A stretch of DNA of 14,264 nucleotides from Altererythrobacter sp. GTDB taxonomy: Bacteria > Pseudomonadota > Alphaproteobacteria > Sphingomonadales > Sphingomonadaceae. The translations under genes were made by a program, and so were the position numbers. This document shows positions 1-7,654 of this stretch, piece by piece. The notes beneath the pieces were generated by a model. It was given only the letters and a program-made list of their open reading frames with translations, was not told where the DNA came from and made no database searches. Location: assembly GCA_023299945.1 (NCBI GenBank), contig JALZVZ010000008.1:1-14264 (forward strand), in the 5' to 3' direction. Position 1 is the stretch's first letter, and every line of letters starts with the position of its first letter.

Positions 1-234
1 CTACCGCTCATTGAAGAAAACGAAAGCTATGTGATTGGCTACGGACCGGTTGATCAACCGATCGCGACTTGGTCTGCGGCCCAACCATTGATCACATTCG
101 ATAGCACCACCATCACAGATCTGATTGGCAAGCAATCAGGCAGTGCCTTTTGGGTGCAGCAATCCGGCACTTATGGCCTCTCGCCTGCGACATTTATTGC
201 AGCGCTCAATGACGCGAACCAGGAGCATTTATGA
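1..234 (+). CDS. C-terminal end of a probable GTA baseplate / host-specificity protein (5' truncated)
   Basis: The reading frame is open from base 1 and ends at the TGA at 232-234, giving the last 77 residues of a longer protein whose start lies outside the window. The visible part has no diagnostic catalytic motif; it is polar, with a phrase like FWVQQSGTYGLSP near the end. The assignment rests mainly on context: the next gene is a DUF2793 protein, and in sphingomonad and rhodobacterial gene transfer agent clusters a DUF2793 gene commonly follows the very large multidomain tail/baseplate protein with a TIM-barrel-like domain. The stop overlaps the next start as ATGA, suggesting translational coupling. 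The GTA identity is inferred; an ordinary lambdoid or Mu-like tail protein remains possible. Confidence 0.6.
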   Translation, partial: LPLIEENESYVIGYGPVDQPIATWSAAQPLITFDSTTITDLIGKQSGSAFWVQQSGTYGLSPATFIAALNDANQEHL

Positions 235-689
235 CACAACCAATCCACTTTACCTCACAAACACCGCGCTTTGCATTGCCTCTATTATTCGCCGGTCAGG
301 CTCAGAAAGAATTCTTCTATAATGAAGCGCAATCCTTGATCGATGCAATGCTTCATCTAGCGGTCGAAGGTGTTTCTCAAATTCCGCCATCCAATCCCGA
401 GAACGGGCGATGCTGGATCATTGACCTATCCCCTCAAGGTGATTGGATCGGCAAGGAAAATTCAATCGCTCTTCGAATGCCGGACGGATGGAAATTTCTG
501 CCTGCATGCAGCGGCATGTCAGCCTTTGACAAAAGTTCGGGGCAAAGGTTCTTTTTTGATGAGGCATGGCAAACTGCCAGTGAACCAGCCACCCTCCAAG
601 GGGGCAACACGGTTGATTCGGAAGCGCGTATTGCGATCGCAGCTTTGGTGGAAGCACTTCGCCACCTCGGAGCATTCCCAAGAATTTGA
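231..689 (+). CDS. DUF2793 domain protein, GTA/phage tail-associated
   Basis: This 152-residue protein has the recognisable DUF2793 layout: an N-terminal FALPLLFAGQAQKEFFYNEA block (about residues 15-34), then a helix with LIDAM, a Pro/Gly-rich turn, and a Trp-rich stretch ending near DGWKF (about residues 84-88). DUF2793 proteins accompany tail or baseplate genes of alphaproteobacterial gene transfer agents and related phages and are thought to be structural or fibre-like parts; no enzymatic activity is established. The start ATG overlaps the stop of the preceding gene (ATGA at 231-234), with AGGAG-like bases (221-225) just upstream inside that gene. It is probably the last gene of the GTA tail module, since the next gene is a chromosomal ompA preceded by 190 bp of non-coding DNA. 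Confidence 0.8.
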   Translation: MTQPIHFTSQTPRFALPLLFAGQAQKEFFYNEAQSLIDAMLHLAVEGVSQIPPSNPENGRCWIIDLSPQGDWIGKENSIALRMPDGWKFLPACSGMSAFDKSSGQRFFFDEAWQTASEPATLQGGNTVDSEARIAIAALVEALRHLGAFPRI

Positions 690-862
690 GAGGAAATAGA
701 CCACCTTTCGAGCCTCAATTTTAGTCGGTAATATCTTGTTATCTAGCGGTTTCATCACGAAATCCGCAAAATAGAGACTTTATTGCCACAGTATATGGAC
801 ATTGCCTGCTTGCCACCCCGCGACTGAATAGTTAGACACGCGTCACGTAATTTCAGTCCGCT

Positions 863-870
863 AGAAGGGG
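863..870 (+). promoter_or_regulatory. Ribosome binding site of the OmpA gene
   Basis: AGAAGGGG lies nine bases before the ATG at 880, followed by an AT-rich spacer. It is the strongest Shine-Dalgarno match in this part of the window and fixes the start. The 190-bp gap 690-879 must also hold the promoter, but I saw no convincing -35/-10 pair; TTGCCT-type hexamers occur near 805 without a good -10. Confidence 0.7.
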
Positions 871-879
871 AATATAATA

Positions 880-2004
880 ATGCGTAAACTCGTCATAGGA
901 ATGGCGATGGCTTCGACGGCACTTACAACGCCAGCTCTTGCACGCGACAACGAGTGGTATGTCGGTGTTGAAGCTGGTGCAATGCTCGTCGAAGACATTA
1001 GCCTAGATGTAAACGATGTGTCGAATGATGCACAAGTCGATCATGACACCGGTTATGATATTGGCGGTGTTGTAGGTCACGATTTCGGAGCCTTCCGGTT
1101 GGAAGCCGAAACTGCTTATAAGTCAGCGGATCTTGATCAGGCTTCCGCCGGTTCACAAGGTTTGGCGGGTGCAACAGGCCTGCGCACAGTTGCAACCAAT
1201 GCTCCGGCACAAGGCGACACGAGCGTATTGAGCTTCATGGTCAACGGCCTTTTCGACTTTGGTGATGACGATGGTCTTCAAGCCTTCGCTGGTGCTGGTA
1301 TCGGTGTGGCTCGGGTTGACCTCCAAGGGACCGTCAATACCAACGGCCCAGGAGCGTTTGATGACTCTGACACTGGTCTGGCTTGGCAGTTACTTGGCGG
1401 CGTTCGCGCCCCAATCAGCGACAGCTTCGACATTGGTTTGAAATATCGCTATTTCAATGCTCCAAATATTGAAATCTTGGACCCACAAGGCGTAGGTCTT
1501 GAAGGAGATTTCTCGTCGCACTCGATCCTTGGCTCGATCATTTACAACTTTGGCGGCGAAGCACCACCACCACCTCCTCCTCCGCCACCTCCACCGCCAC
1601 CACCGCCACCTCCGCCGCCTCCACCGCCACCGCCTCCGCCACCTGCGGCAGTGTGTAACACAGGCCCTTACATCGTGTTCTTCGACTGGGATCAGTCGGA
1701 CATAACTCCAGAAGCAGCAACGATTCTGGACAACGCAGTAAGCGCATATGCGGATTGCGGCATGGCGACTGTAATGCTTGCCGGTCACGCTGACCGTTCA
1801 GGCTCTGCTACTTACAACGTGGGCCTATCCCAACGTCGTAACACAGCGGTTCGCGGTTACCTTGGCGGCCGCGGTATTCCCGACGGTCGGATTGCTAGCG
1901 AAGCATTCGGCGAATCGCAGAACCGTGTTCCTACTGGAGACGGTGTACGCGAACTTCAAAACCGTCGCGTGGAAGTGACTTACGGCCCTGGTTCGGGTAT
2001 ATAA
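880..2004 (+). CDS. OmpA-family outer-membrane protein with 27-proline linker
   Basis: The 374-residue precursor has a Sec signal peptide (about residues 1-21, cleavage after ALA, mature start RDNEWYVG). Next comes a porin-like eight-strand beta-barrel region (about 22-226) with alternating aromatic and Gly residues, closing with SSHSILGSIIYNF. Residues 229-255 are 27 consecutive prolines. The C-terminal domain (about 259-370) is OmpA-like and periplasmic: FFDWDQSDIT, GHADRSG (D305 in the usual diaminopimelate-binding position), YNVGLSQRR and NRRVEV are all present, so it should bind peptidoglycan and tie the outer membrane to the wall. Two cysteines, C259 and C293, could form a disulfide. 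It is a monocistronic-looking unit with a strong ribosome binding site and its own terminator. The family call is firm; whether the barrel also acts as a pore cannot be told. Confidence 0.93.
   Translation: MRKLVIGMAMASTALTTPALARDNEWYVGVEAGAMLVEDISLDVNDVSNDAQVDHDTGYDIGGVVGHDFGAFRLEAETAYKSADLDQASAGSQGLAGATGLRTVATNAPAQGDTSVLSFMVNGLFDFGDDDGLQAFAGAGIGVARVDLQGTVNTNGPGAFDDSDTGLAWQLLGGVRAPISDSFDIGLKYRYFNAPNIEILDPQGVGLEGDFSSHSILGSIIYNFGGEAPPPPPPPPPPPPPPPPPPPPPPPPPPPAAVCNTGPYIVFFDWDQSDITPEAATILDNAVSAYADCGMATVMLAGHADRSGSATYNVGLSQRRNTAVRGYLGGRGIPDGRIASEAFGESQNRVPTGDGVRELQNRRVEVTYGPGSGI
1564..1644 (+). repeat. (CCN)27 trinucleotide tract coding for poly-proline
   Basis: Twenty-seven proline codons follow one another without interruption inside the OmpA gene, joining barrel and peptidoglycan-binding domain. 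Codon use is mixed: 11 CCA, 8 CCT and 8 CCG, with no CCC. A mixed composition argues against very recent slippage of a single triplet unit. A run of this kind stalls ribosomes unless elongation factor P helps, which is established for poly-proline stretches in general. Confidence 0.95.
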
Positions 2005-2029
2005 GTTCCGCTTTGAGCGAATTTCATGA

Positions 2030-2060
2030 GGGGTCGGAGCAATCCGGCCCCTTTTGTTTT
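2030..2060 (+). terminator. Intrinsic terminator after the OmpA gene
   Basis: GGGGTCGGA (2030-2038) pairs with TCCGGCCCC (2043-2051) in a 9-bp stem with one G-U pair and a four-base loop GCAA, followed directly by TTTTGTTTT. It begins 25 bases after the OmpA stop codon. The next gene starts only 30 bases after the T-tract. Confidence 0.9.
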
Positions 2061-2090
2061 GTCCAGTGATTGTGAAGAAGGGAAAGCCTT

Positions 2091-2645
2091 ATGAAGTTTC
2101 GAATTGTTCTAGGGGCACTAACCCTATTCAGCCTTACAGGTTGCGCGCCAGCTTATGAGGAGAATGATCAAGCAGCATCTGCCAAGACTGTTGCAGAGCC
2201 TATCGCTACTGGACCTATGATTGATGCTGATGGTGACAGCGTAGGCCTTGCATCCATTGTAGAGCTTGATGGCGTATTGGCGCTTAACCTTTCACTTTCT
2301 AGCATGCCTGCTGGGGAGAAAGCGCTCCACCTGCATACGACTGGCGCCTGTGATGGGCCGGACTTCAAGAGCGCAGGAGGTCATTTAAACCCTCAGTCAG
2401 TTTCGCATGGGAAAATGAGCGAAACAGGGCCGCATTTGGGTGACTTTCCAAACATCACCATCGCTCAAGATGGATTAACTGAGCTTTCATTGCCTATCGA
2501 TGGCACTCCAAAAAACATTCTGGGCCACATCTTTGACATAGATGGAACAGCCGTAATGATCCATGCCGGACCGGATGACTATTTATCCGATCCCGCAGGA
2601 GCCGCTGGTCCACGCATTGCATGCGGGATCTTATCTAAAGTCTAG
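2091..2645 (+). CDS. sodC: Cu/Zn superoxide dismutase, lipoprotein form
   Basis: The 184-residue protein converts superoxide to hydrogen peroxide and oxygen in the periplasm. The N-terminus is a lipoprotein signal with lipobox LTGC (C18 would be lipidated), followed by a flexible linker and the SodC beta-barrel. All metal ligands can be placed: H80 and H82 (HLH), the bridging H98 in AGGHLNP, H106, H115 and D118 in GPHLGD, and H158 in MIHAGPDDY. C87 and C178 match the conserved disulfide pair, and R175 the active-site arginine near the end. The start is supported by GAAGGGA a few bases upstream. No promoter is evident between the OmpA terminator and this gene, so it may depend on readthrough or on a promoter overlapping the terminator. 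A functional enzyme is expected. Confidence 0.93.
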   Translation: MKFRIVLGALTLFSLTGCAPAYEENDQAASAKTVAEPIATGPMIDADGDSVGLASIVELDGVLALNLSLSSMPAGEKALHLHTTGACDGPDFKSAGGHLNPQSVSHGKMSETGPHLGDFPNITIAQDGLTELSLPIDGTPKNILGHIFDIDGTAVMIHAGPDDYLSDPAGAAGPRIACGILSKV

Positions 2646-2648
2646 CAG

Positions 2649-3234
2649 TCATTCCGTGCGAGCCATGGGTTCGCCTGCAGCAGTTGCCCGCTCCACCACC
2701 GTCGCATTTGCCTTCGGAACAAGCCGAATGGCCTCGATGATAAACGCCAGACCGAATGGAGTGATGCGGAGAGTTGAAAGCACCCCAACGCCCGCGTCAG
2801 TGTCATTTTTGGCGGATCAATGACCCGCAATATTGGGGTCAAGTGCCAAGCTGACCAAAGCCGTCGCTAGGAAGAGCGTTGCAGTTGCGTCTCCATGCAT
2901 CCGAGGTAGCGCTAGCGCCTGACTGCTTTCCTCAGCTGCACCCAGACCAGAAGCTGCCAAGGCCCCCACAATCACCTTGAAGATGAAGAACAAAGTTCCA
3001 ACTTTCGATTGTATCCTGCGCCACTGCAAATGGTACCGGGCTGAGCAATACGAATAGGACAACCCAAAGTCATAAGGCGAATGCGCTTCCAACCGTCAGC
3101 GAGCGCTCACAGCGGAATTGCAAATTACGCGTAAAAAATTGCGAAGGCCGTCGCATAGAGGAAGCCCAGATGCTTTAGACAGGTACCTCTTGCTGGCCAG
3201 CGTTAGTCGTCACTTCACTCTCAGGTGCTGACAT
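2649..3234 (-). pseudogene. Decayed gene for a small membrane protein downstream of queC
   Basis: On the minus strand a start ATG at 3234, preceded by GGGAGA, opens a frame reading MSAPESEVTTNAGQQEVPV and then stops at 3177-3175. Shifting frame at about 3178 gives LKHLGFLYATAFAIFYA, then stops at 3127 and 3109. A further shift gives, from about 3026, QWRRIQSKVGTLFFIFK, a hydrophobic stretch, and ALPRMHGDATATLFLATAL. That frame hits TGA at 2819-2817 and continues in phase with ITPFGLAFIIEAIRLVPK to a final TGA at 2651-2649. The pieces join into one protein of about 190 residues with several membrane segments. At least two frameshifts and three in-frame stops disrupt it. I do not recognise the family. 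Sequencing error could explain one lesion but hardly all. Confidence 0.65.
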
Positions 3235-3259
3235 AATGCGATCTCTCCCATGCGCCCAT

Positions 3260-3952
3260 TTAGGCTGCGTATCGCGTGCCATCATCAAGCTTTGCCTCTG
3301 CAAAACCCTTCTGCCGCAAACGGCAGGAATCGCATTGACCGCAAGCCAACCCCTCTTGCGTGGGATCATAGCAAGACCAACTCCAAGCCGGATCGAGCCC
3401 CAATCGGTGACACTCGATTGCGATGTCAGCTTTTGACATGTGCTGCAACGGCGCATGAATGGTGAAGGGCGATCCGTTCACCCCAGCTTTCGTACCAAGG
3501 CGCGCCGTCTCAGCGAAATGTTCAATAAATTCCGGGCGGCAATCAGGATAACCTGAGTAATCAAGCGCATTAACCCCGATGAAAATGTCTTGCGCGCCCG
3601 ATGCCTCCGCACAAGCAACAGTAAGCGATAGAAAGAGCAAATTGCGAGCAGGCACATAAGTGACAGGAATGTCCTCACCGACACCTGACTTCGGCACCGC
3701 AATATCATCGGTCAGCGCTGAGCCGCCAAATTGCCGCAGATCCATATCGATATTGGCATGACGCCGCGCTCCGATTTGCTCGGCAATGAAAGCTGCTGCG
3801 TCCAATTCACGTACATGCCGCTGGCCGTAATTTACTGTCAGCGCAACGACATCAAAGCCCCGCTCCTTTGCAAGAGCCGCGCTGACCATGGAGTCGAGCC
3901 CGCCTGAGAGAAGCACAATTGCGGCCGGCCGATCTGATGATGTATGATTCAT
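3260..3952 (-). CDS. queC: 7-cyano-7-deazaguanine synthase QueC
   Basis: QueC converts 7-carboxy-7-deazaguanine and ammonia, using ATP, into preQ0, the precursor of the tRNA base queuosine. The 230-residue length is normal. The PP-loop ATP-binding motif LLSGGLDS is at residues 14-21, and the C-terminal zinc site is complete: C194, C204, C207 and C210 (CYDP then CGQCDSC). The middle region has VTYVPARNLLFLS and FIGVNALDYSGYPDCRPEF, both typical of the family. The start ATG at 3952 lacks a clear Shine-Dalgarno sequence. The gene lies 50 bp after the DUF3617-like gene on the same strand and 25 bp before the decayed gene. No queD, queE or queF is in the window, so the rest of the pathway must be elsewhere. 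Confidence 0.95.
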   Translation of the reverse strand: MNHTSSDRPAAIVLLSGGLDSMVSAALAKERGFDVVALTVNYGQRHVRELDAAAFIAEQIGARRHANIDMDLRQFGGSALTDDIAVPKSGVGEDIPVTYVPARNLLFLSLTVACAEASGAQDIFIGVNALDYSGYPDCRPEFIEHFAETARLGTKAGVNGSPFTIHAPLQHMSKADIAIECHRLGLDPAWSWSCYDPTQEGLACGQCDSCRLRQKGFAEAKLDDGTRYAA

Positions 3953-4002
3953 GGTGGAGCGATTTGCACACTTTGCCGCCCTGACGCAATCGTTGGTAAG
4001 CT

Positions 4003-4428
4003 TTAACTGCAGCTTCCTGTACGACGCGCCTCCGCTTTCAATTGAAACGGACTACCTGCTGCGATCCCTTGGCTTTCAATCTGAACAAGCGATGATGTCT
4101 CGCGCCTAATGCTTGTGCGCCCATAGCCGTTGCCGGGGCACGTATATTGCACTGTCACCGCTTGCGCACCATCCTCAACTACATAGCGGCTACAATTGCT
4201 AGCGTTGTGGCGTAGCTTGATCAATTCCCTACCATCGCGCACGCAGATCTTGCGCTCCGCACCACCGCGAGTGCGCAAAGTCCATTCGCCCTTAGTCAGA
4301 TTATTCAGCATAGTAAGACTGCCGGCTTGCGCAGCGATAGGCGCAGCGAAAAATACGCCAAAGCCAGCAGCAGCGATTAACGCGCCGCATAGCCAAATGC
4401 TGGGTCGCTGATGTGGCATTCTTTCCAT
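4003..4428 (-). CDS. DUF3617-like exported protein
   Basis: The start is uncertain. GTG at 4467, ATG at 4428 and ATG at 4419 are in one frame; only the last two put a proper Sec signal at the N-terminus (MPHQRPSIWLCGALIAAAGF onward, cleavage after AQA). I give 4428, but 4419 fits almost equally well. The mature part starts GSLTMLNNLTKGEWTLRTRG and resembles DUF3617, a family of small periplasmic proteins of unknown function in proteobacteria: KGEWTLR, a KICVRDGRELIKLRH stretch, then CSRYVVEDG, YTCPGNGYGRTSIRRET and a terminal Cys. Four cysteines in the mature part could give two disulfides. It lies between hslO and queC on the same strand, with no functional link visible. Confidence 0.75.
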   Translation of the reverse strand: MERMPHQRPSIWLCGALIAAAGFGVFFAAPIAAQAGSLTMLNNLTKGEWTLRTRGGAERKICVRDGRELIKLRHNASNCSRYVVEDGAQAVTVQYTCPGNGYGRTSIRRETSSLVQIESQGIAAGSPFQLKAEARRTGSCS

Positions 4429-4503
4429 TTCAAAACTATACTCTATTAGGCAGCCAAATAATGGCACTTCTGCGGTAAACCGTTCCTGAACAGAGATAGA
4501 TTG

Positions 4504-5394
4504 TTATATTGATAGCATAAACTCGCGGGAACAGAAGGCGCAGTCGACCACAATCGCGCCTTTTTCGTTCCGCATCGCATCTTGCTCGTTAGCTGGGAAG
4601 CGTCCGACTAGTGCCTCATAATGCTCCGAAGTGCAGCGGCATCCTTTGGACAAAAGCGCGCCCGGCTGGATCCTGACCTCTTCTTCTTCATGGAACAATC
4701 GCCACACCAAAGCCTCCATCGAGAGGCTAGGGTCGACCAACTCTTCATGACCCATTGTGGCTGCGATAACCGCGACATGCTCCCAATCTTGATGATCTAG
4801 CCGAACATGCAATCGCTCGCGCCCCTGTTCGCCATCTGCAAGGTGTTGAACCAGAAAACCAGCAGCTACGCAGCTCTGATCATTGGATTGAATAGCTACG
4901 CTGACCTGCGTTGGAATTTGCTCTGATTGCACAAAATAAGCTTCACACGCCTTCGCCAAGGTTTCCCCTTCGAGCGGGACGATACCTTGATAGCGCTGAC
5001 CTTTGTCGGTCTCAAATGTGATCGCCAAATAACCTTTGCCGAACAAGGCTGCCAAAGAAGGATTAGCGCCCAAGTCAACAAGTGCGGCCTCGTCAAAATC
5101 GGCATATCCGCGCATCTGGCCATCGCGGTAGTCGCACACGAGCAATCTCACAGGCCCGCCTTTAGTTTGGGCCTGCATCGTCATTTGGGCACCATCGCCT
5201 TTGAGCAAGCCCCCCATTAGCGCGCTGATAACTAGGGCTTCGGCCAACAAATGCTTAATCGGCGCTGGATAATTATGCGCAGACAGTACCGCCTCGCACA
5301 ATCCATCCAGCCGCACCACTCGGCCGCGAGCATTGCGCGCGGGCAAGGTAAAGCCAAGCAATTGGTCAGTGAAGATTTCCGGTTTTGTAGCCAT
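4504..5394 (-). CDS. hslO: Hsp33 redox-regulated chaperone
   Basis: Hsp33 is a cytoplasmic holdase that is switched on when its zinc-bound cysteines are oxidised, protecting unfolding proteins during oxidative or chlorine stress. This 296-residue protein has the usual length and the diagnostic zinc motif near the C-terminus: CRC (C252, C254) and CAFC (C285, C288). The N-terminal fold shows HLLAEALVISALMGGLLKGDG and FGKGYLAITFETDKGQRYQGIVPLE-type segments, split here by family-typical loops. It follows argF by 70 bp on the same strand; argF-hslO adjacency occurs in many alphaproteobacteria, so co-transcription with the arginine genes is plausible. The start ATG at 5394 has no good Shine-Dalgarno sequence. 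Confidence 0.95.
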   Translation of the reverse strand: MATKPEIFTDQLLGFTLPARNARGRVVRLDGLCEAVLSAHNYPAPIKHLLAEALVISALMGGLLKGDGAQMTMQAQTKGGPVRLLVCDYRDGQMRGYADFDEAALVDLGANPSLAALFGKGYLAITFETDKGQRYQGIVPLEGETLAKACEAYFVQSEQIPTQVSVAIQSNDQSCVAAGFLVQHLADGEQGRERLHVRLDHQDWEHVAVIAATMGHEELVDPSLSMEALVWRLFHEEEEVRIQPGALLSKGCRCTSEHYEALVGRFPANEQDAMRNEKGAIVVDCAFCSREFMLSI

Positions 5395-5464
5395 AGCGCG
5401 CTATATGGGGCCGATCTTGCAAAGGGTAAGGGGCAGCACCAAAGCATCCGTGCGAATTGCCCGC

Positions 5465-6424
5465 TTAACCGAGCAAGCCCATACTCCACAACAGCACTGA
5501 TTTTTGTGCATGAATGCGGTTCTCCGCCTCGTCAAAGACGACAGACTGCGCGCTTTCAAAGACATCTTCGCTTACTTCGTCACCTACATGGGCAGGCAGG
5601 CAATGCAGGAAGATTGCATCATCTTTAGCCGCGCTCATCAGGCCCGCGTTCACCTGGTAAGGCATCATCGCGGCGCGCTTGTCCGTCGCATCAGCCTGTC
5701 CCATCGAAATCCAAGTGTCGGTAACCAATACATCTGCGCCAAAGGCTGCGGCCTGCGCATTTTGCGTTAGCGTCACTTGAGCACCGCCAGTGCGCGCCAT
5801 TTCGACAAATTCAGCATCGGGTTCATAGCCTTTTGGTGTTGCCACGCGGACGTTAAATTTGAACAATCCTGCCGCCTCCAAAATGGAATGCAGGACATTA
5901 TTGCCATCCCCAAACCAAGCAACCTCAAGCCCGGGAAGCGGCTTTTTATGCTCAATCATTGTGAGCAAGTCGGCCACGATCTGGCATGGGTGCGAACGAT
6001 CAGTCAGCCCATTGATCACCGGCACATGGGCATATTTTGCCATTTCCTCAATCTTGGCATGATCATCAGTGCGGATCATGATGGCATCGGCCATCCGGCT
6101 CAGCACGCGCGCAGTGTCCGCGATGCTCTCGCCGCGCCCCAGCTGGCTTGTGCCGCTATCAAGGATCAGCGCGCTTCCGCCCAATTGCCGCATAGCAATG
6201 TCAAAACTGACGCGGGTTCTGGTCGAGCTTTTCTCAAAAATCATCGCCAGCACGCAGCCATCCAACGGCTTGTCGGCATCAGCCTTGCCCTTAGGCCAAC
6301 CCGCGCGTGCAGCCTTTCGGTCGATCGCATCGCTGACCATTGCTGCAATAGCATCGCCGCCCGCATCGCTGAGGTCGAGAAAGTTCTGAACGGCTGGCGC
6401 CAAATCAAGTGCGTTTTTGCTCAT
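5465..6424 (-). CDS. argF: Ornithine carbamoyltransferase
   Basis: ArgF makes citrulline from ornithine and carbamoyl phosphate, the step before argininosuccinate in arginine synthesis. The 319-residue protein has the carbamoyl-phosphate loop STRTR (residues 67-71, inside [13 protein letters not shown]), HPCQ (145-148), the ornithine-binding DTWISMG (236-242) and HCLP (274-277) with the catalytic cysteine. I chose the ATG at 6424, which overlaps the argD stop by one base. A GTG one codon earlier (6427) would give a 4-bp overlap and one extra residue. The tight junction implies that argD and argF are translated from one message. Nothing is missing, so a functional anabolic enzyme is expected. 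Confidence 0.96.
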   Translation of the reverse strand: MSKNALDLAPAVQNFLDLSDAGGDAIAAMVSDAIDRKAARAGWPKGKADADKPLDGCVLAMIFEKSSTRTRVSFDIAMRQLGGSALILDSGTSQLGRGESIADTARVLSRMADAIMIRTDDHAKIEEMAKYAHVPVINGLTDRSHPCQIVADLLTMIEHKKPLPGLEVAWFGDGNNVLHSILEAAGLFKFNVRVATPKGYEPDAEFVEMARTGGAQVTLTQNAQAAAFGADVLVTDTWISMGQADATDKRAAMMPYQVNAGLMSAAKDDAIFLHCLPAHVGDEVSEDVFESAQSVVFDEAENRIHAQKSVLLWSMGLLG

Positions 6425-7614
6425 CACGCAGCTTCTGGCACAGTGTAACTGGCAGCGCCGGCGGATAGTTTTTCAAAAAACTCGTCAATCTCTGCATCGC
6501 CAATCACAAGCGGAGGCAGAACGCGCAAAGTGTTATCGCCCGCTGCCACCATCATGAGTTGGTGATTGTCGCGCAAATGCACGAAGAAAGGCCGGCTCTC
6601 GACCTTCATCTTAATGCCCAGCATCAAACCCTTGCCCCGCACCAGTTCGAACAGGTCAGGGTAATTGCCAAAGAACTGCTCCAAGCGGGTACGGATAGTC
6701 TCCCCCTTGGCCGAAACACTGGCGAGAAATGCCTCATTGGCAACCGCATCCAAAACCGCATTGCCCGCCGCCATCGCCAGCGGATTGCCGCCATAGGTGG
6801 AACCATGCGTGCCAAAGACCATGCCGCGCGCAGCCTTTTCGGTCGCCAGACAAGCGCCCAATGGGAAGCCGCCGCCAATACCCTTTGCGCTGGCGAGAAT
6901 ATCGGGGTTTACGCCGTAATGTTCATGCGCAAACATTTTGCCGGTGCGTGCCATACCGCATTGAACCTCATCCAAGACCAGCATCAGATCATGCTCATCA
7001 GCTAGTGCGCGCAAGCCACTCATAAACTCTTGAGAGGCCGGGCGGATACCGCCCTCGCCTTGGATCGGTTCCACAAGGAAGCCTGCGGTCTTGTCAGTGA
7101 TCAGTGCCTTGGCGGCCTCCAGATCATCAAATTCGCAATATTTGAAACCATCCAGCAAAGGCGCAAAGCCGTGGTGCATCTTGGTTTGATTGGACGCGCT
7201 AATCGTCGCCATTGTCCGCCCGTGAAATGCATTTGTGAAAGTAATCAACTCACTACGCTGCGTATTGCCTTCATGTTGGTGATAGACCCGCGCGCATTTG
7301 ATCGCCGTTTCCACCGCCTCTGCGCCGGAATTGGAGAAAAAGACCGTATCTGCAAAAGTGTGATCAACCAGGCGCTGCGCTAAAACTTCACCCTGCGGGC
7401 TGCCATACATGTTCGACACATGCATCAATTCAGCCGCTTGTTTCTGGATCGCACCGATCAGGCCTTCATGCGAATGGCCGAGCAAGTTCACCGCGATACC
7501 GCTGGCAAAATCGAGATAGCGCGTGCCATCCTCATCGATCAGGTGGCAATGCTCGCCGCGAACCGGACGTACGCCGCAACGCGGGTAAACGGGCATAAGC
7601 GGAGTGATCGACAT
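6424..7614 (-). CDS. argD: Acetylornithine aminotransferase
   Basis: This PLP enzyme transfers an amino group between glutamate and N-acetylglutamate semialdehyde to form N-acetylornithine; ArgD enzymes often also accept succinyl-diaminopimelate pathway intermediates for lysine. In the 396-residue protein, the phosphate-binding SNSGAEA is at 94-100, HGRT at 131-134, the Asp that contacts the PLP ring nitrogen is D215 (LDEVQ), the Schiff-base lysine is K244 ([14 protein letters not shown]), and [13 protein letters not shown] is at 268-280. The start is the ATG at 7614, not the TTG six codons upstream, because AAAGGAT sits at the right distance only for the ATG. It is the first gene of the argD-argF(-hslO) run. 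Confidence 0.96.
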   Translation of the reverse strand: MSITPLMPVYPRCGVRPVRGEHCHLIDEDGTRYLDFASGIAVNLLGHSHEGLIGAIQKQAAELMHVSNMYGSPQGEVLAQRLVDHTFADTVFFSNSGAEAVETAIKCARVYHQHEGNTQRSELITFTNAFHGRTMATISASNQTKMHHGFAPLLDGFKYCEFDDLEAAKALITDKTAGFLVEPIQGEGGIRPASQEFMSGLRALADEHDLMLVLDEVQCGMARTGKMFAHEHYGVNPDILASAKGIGGGFPLGACLATEKAARGMVFGTHGSTYGGNPLAMAAGNAVLDAVANEAFLASVSAKGETIRTRLEQFFGNYPDLFELVRGKGLMLGIKMKVESRPFFVHLRDNHQLMMVAAGDNTLRVLPPLVIGDAEIDEFFEKLSAGAASYTVPEAA

Positions 7615-7621
7615 GGATTGA

Positions 7622-7628
7622 ATCCTTT
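7622..7628 (-). promoter_or_regulatory. Ribosome binding site that sets the argD start
   Basis: AAAGGAT on the minus strand is followed by seven bases and then the ATG at 7614. It rules out the upstream in-frame TTG at 7632 as the start. Confidence 0.75.
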
Positions 7629-7638
7629 GCAAAAATAC

Positions 7639-7653
7639 TTCTGAATTTCAGAA
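7639..7653 (-). promoter_or_regulatory. Near-palindrome upstream of argD, candidate operator
   Basis: TTCTGA and TCAGAA are exact inverted repeats separated by three bases, giving a 15-bp dyad centred 32 bases before the argD start codon and directly after the terminator of the cold-shock gene. It is squeezed into the only place where the arg promoter can be, as expected for a repressor site. TTGTCA inside the terminator loop (minus strand) could serve as a -35 box, with the dyad overlapping the -10 or start point. It resembles arginine-repressor half-sites only loosely, so the regulator is unknown. Confidence 0.4.
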
Positions 7654-7654
7654 T

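Noticed and set aside
678..720. Possible hairpin TTGAG/CTCAA after the DUF2793 gene
   Set aside because: Five-base stem with a long loop; too weak to call a terminator although an AATTTT follows.
1390..1788. Minus-strand frame rich in Arg and Trp opposite the OmpA proline tract
   Set aside because: The Arg/Trp runs are simply the complement of CCN repeats; no ribosome site or domain.
2563..2823. Plus-strand frame of 86 codons overlapping the end of sodC
   Set aside because: It starts inside sodC in another frame and runs antisense to the decayed minus-strand gene, whose codons make better protein sense.
3175..3456. Minus-strand frame of 93 codons overlapping the end of queC
   Set aside because: Most of it is a shadow of queC; only its last 19 codons matter, as the start of the decayed gene.
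5777..6448. Plus-strand frame of 223 codons inside argF
   Set aside because: It is antisense to a complete and conserved argF with all motifs; no recognisable domain.
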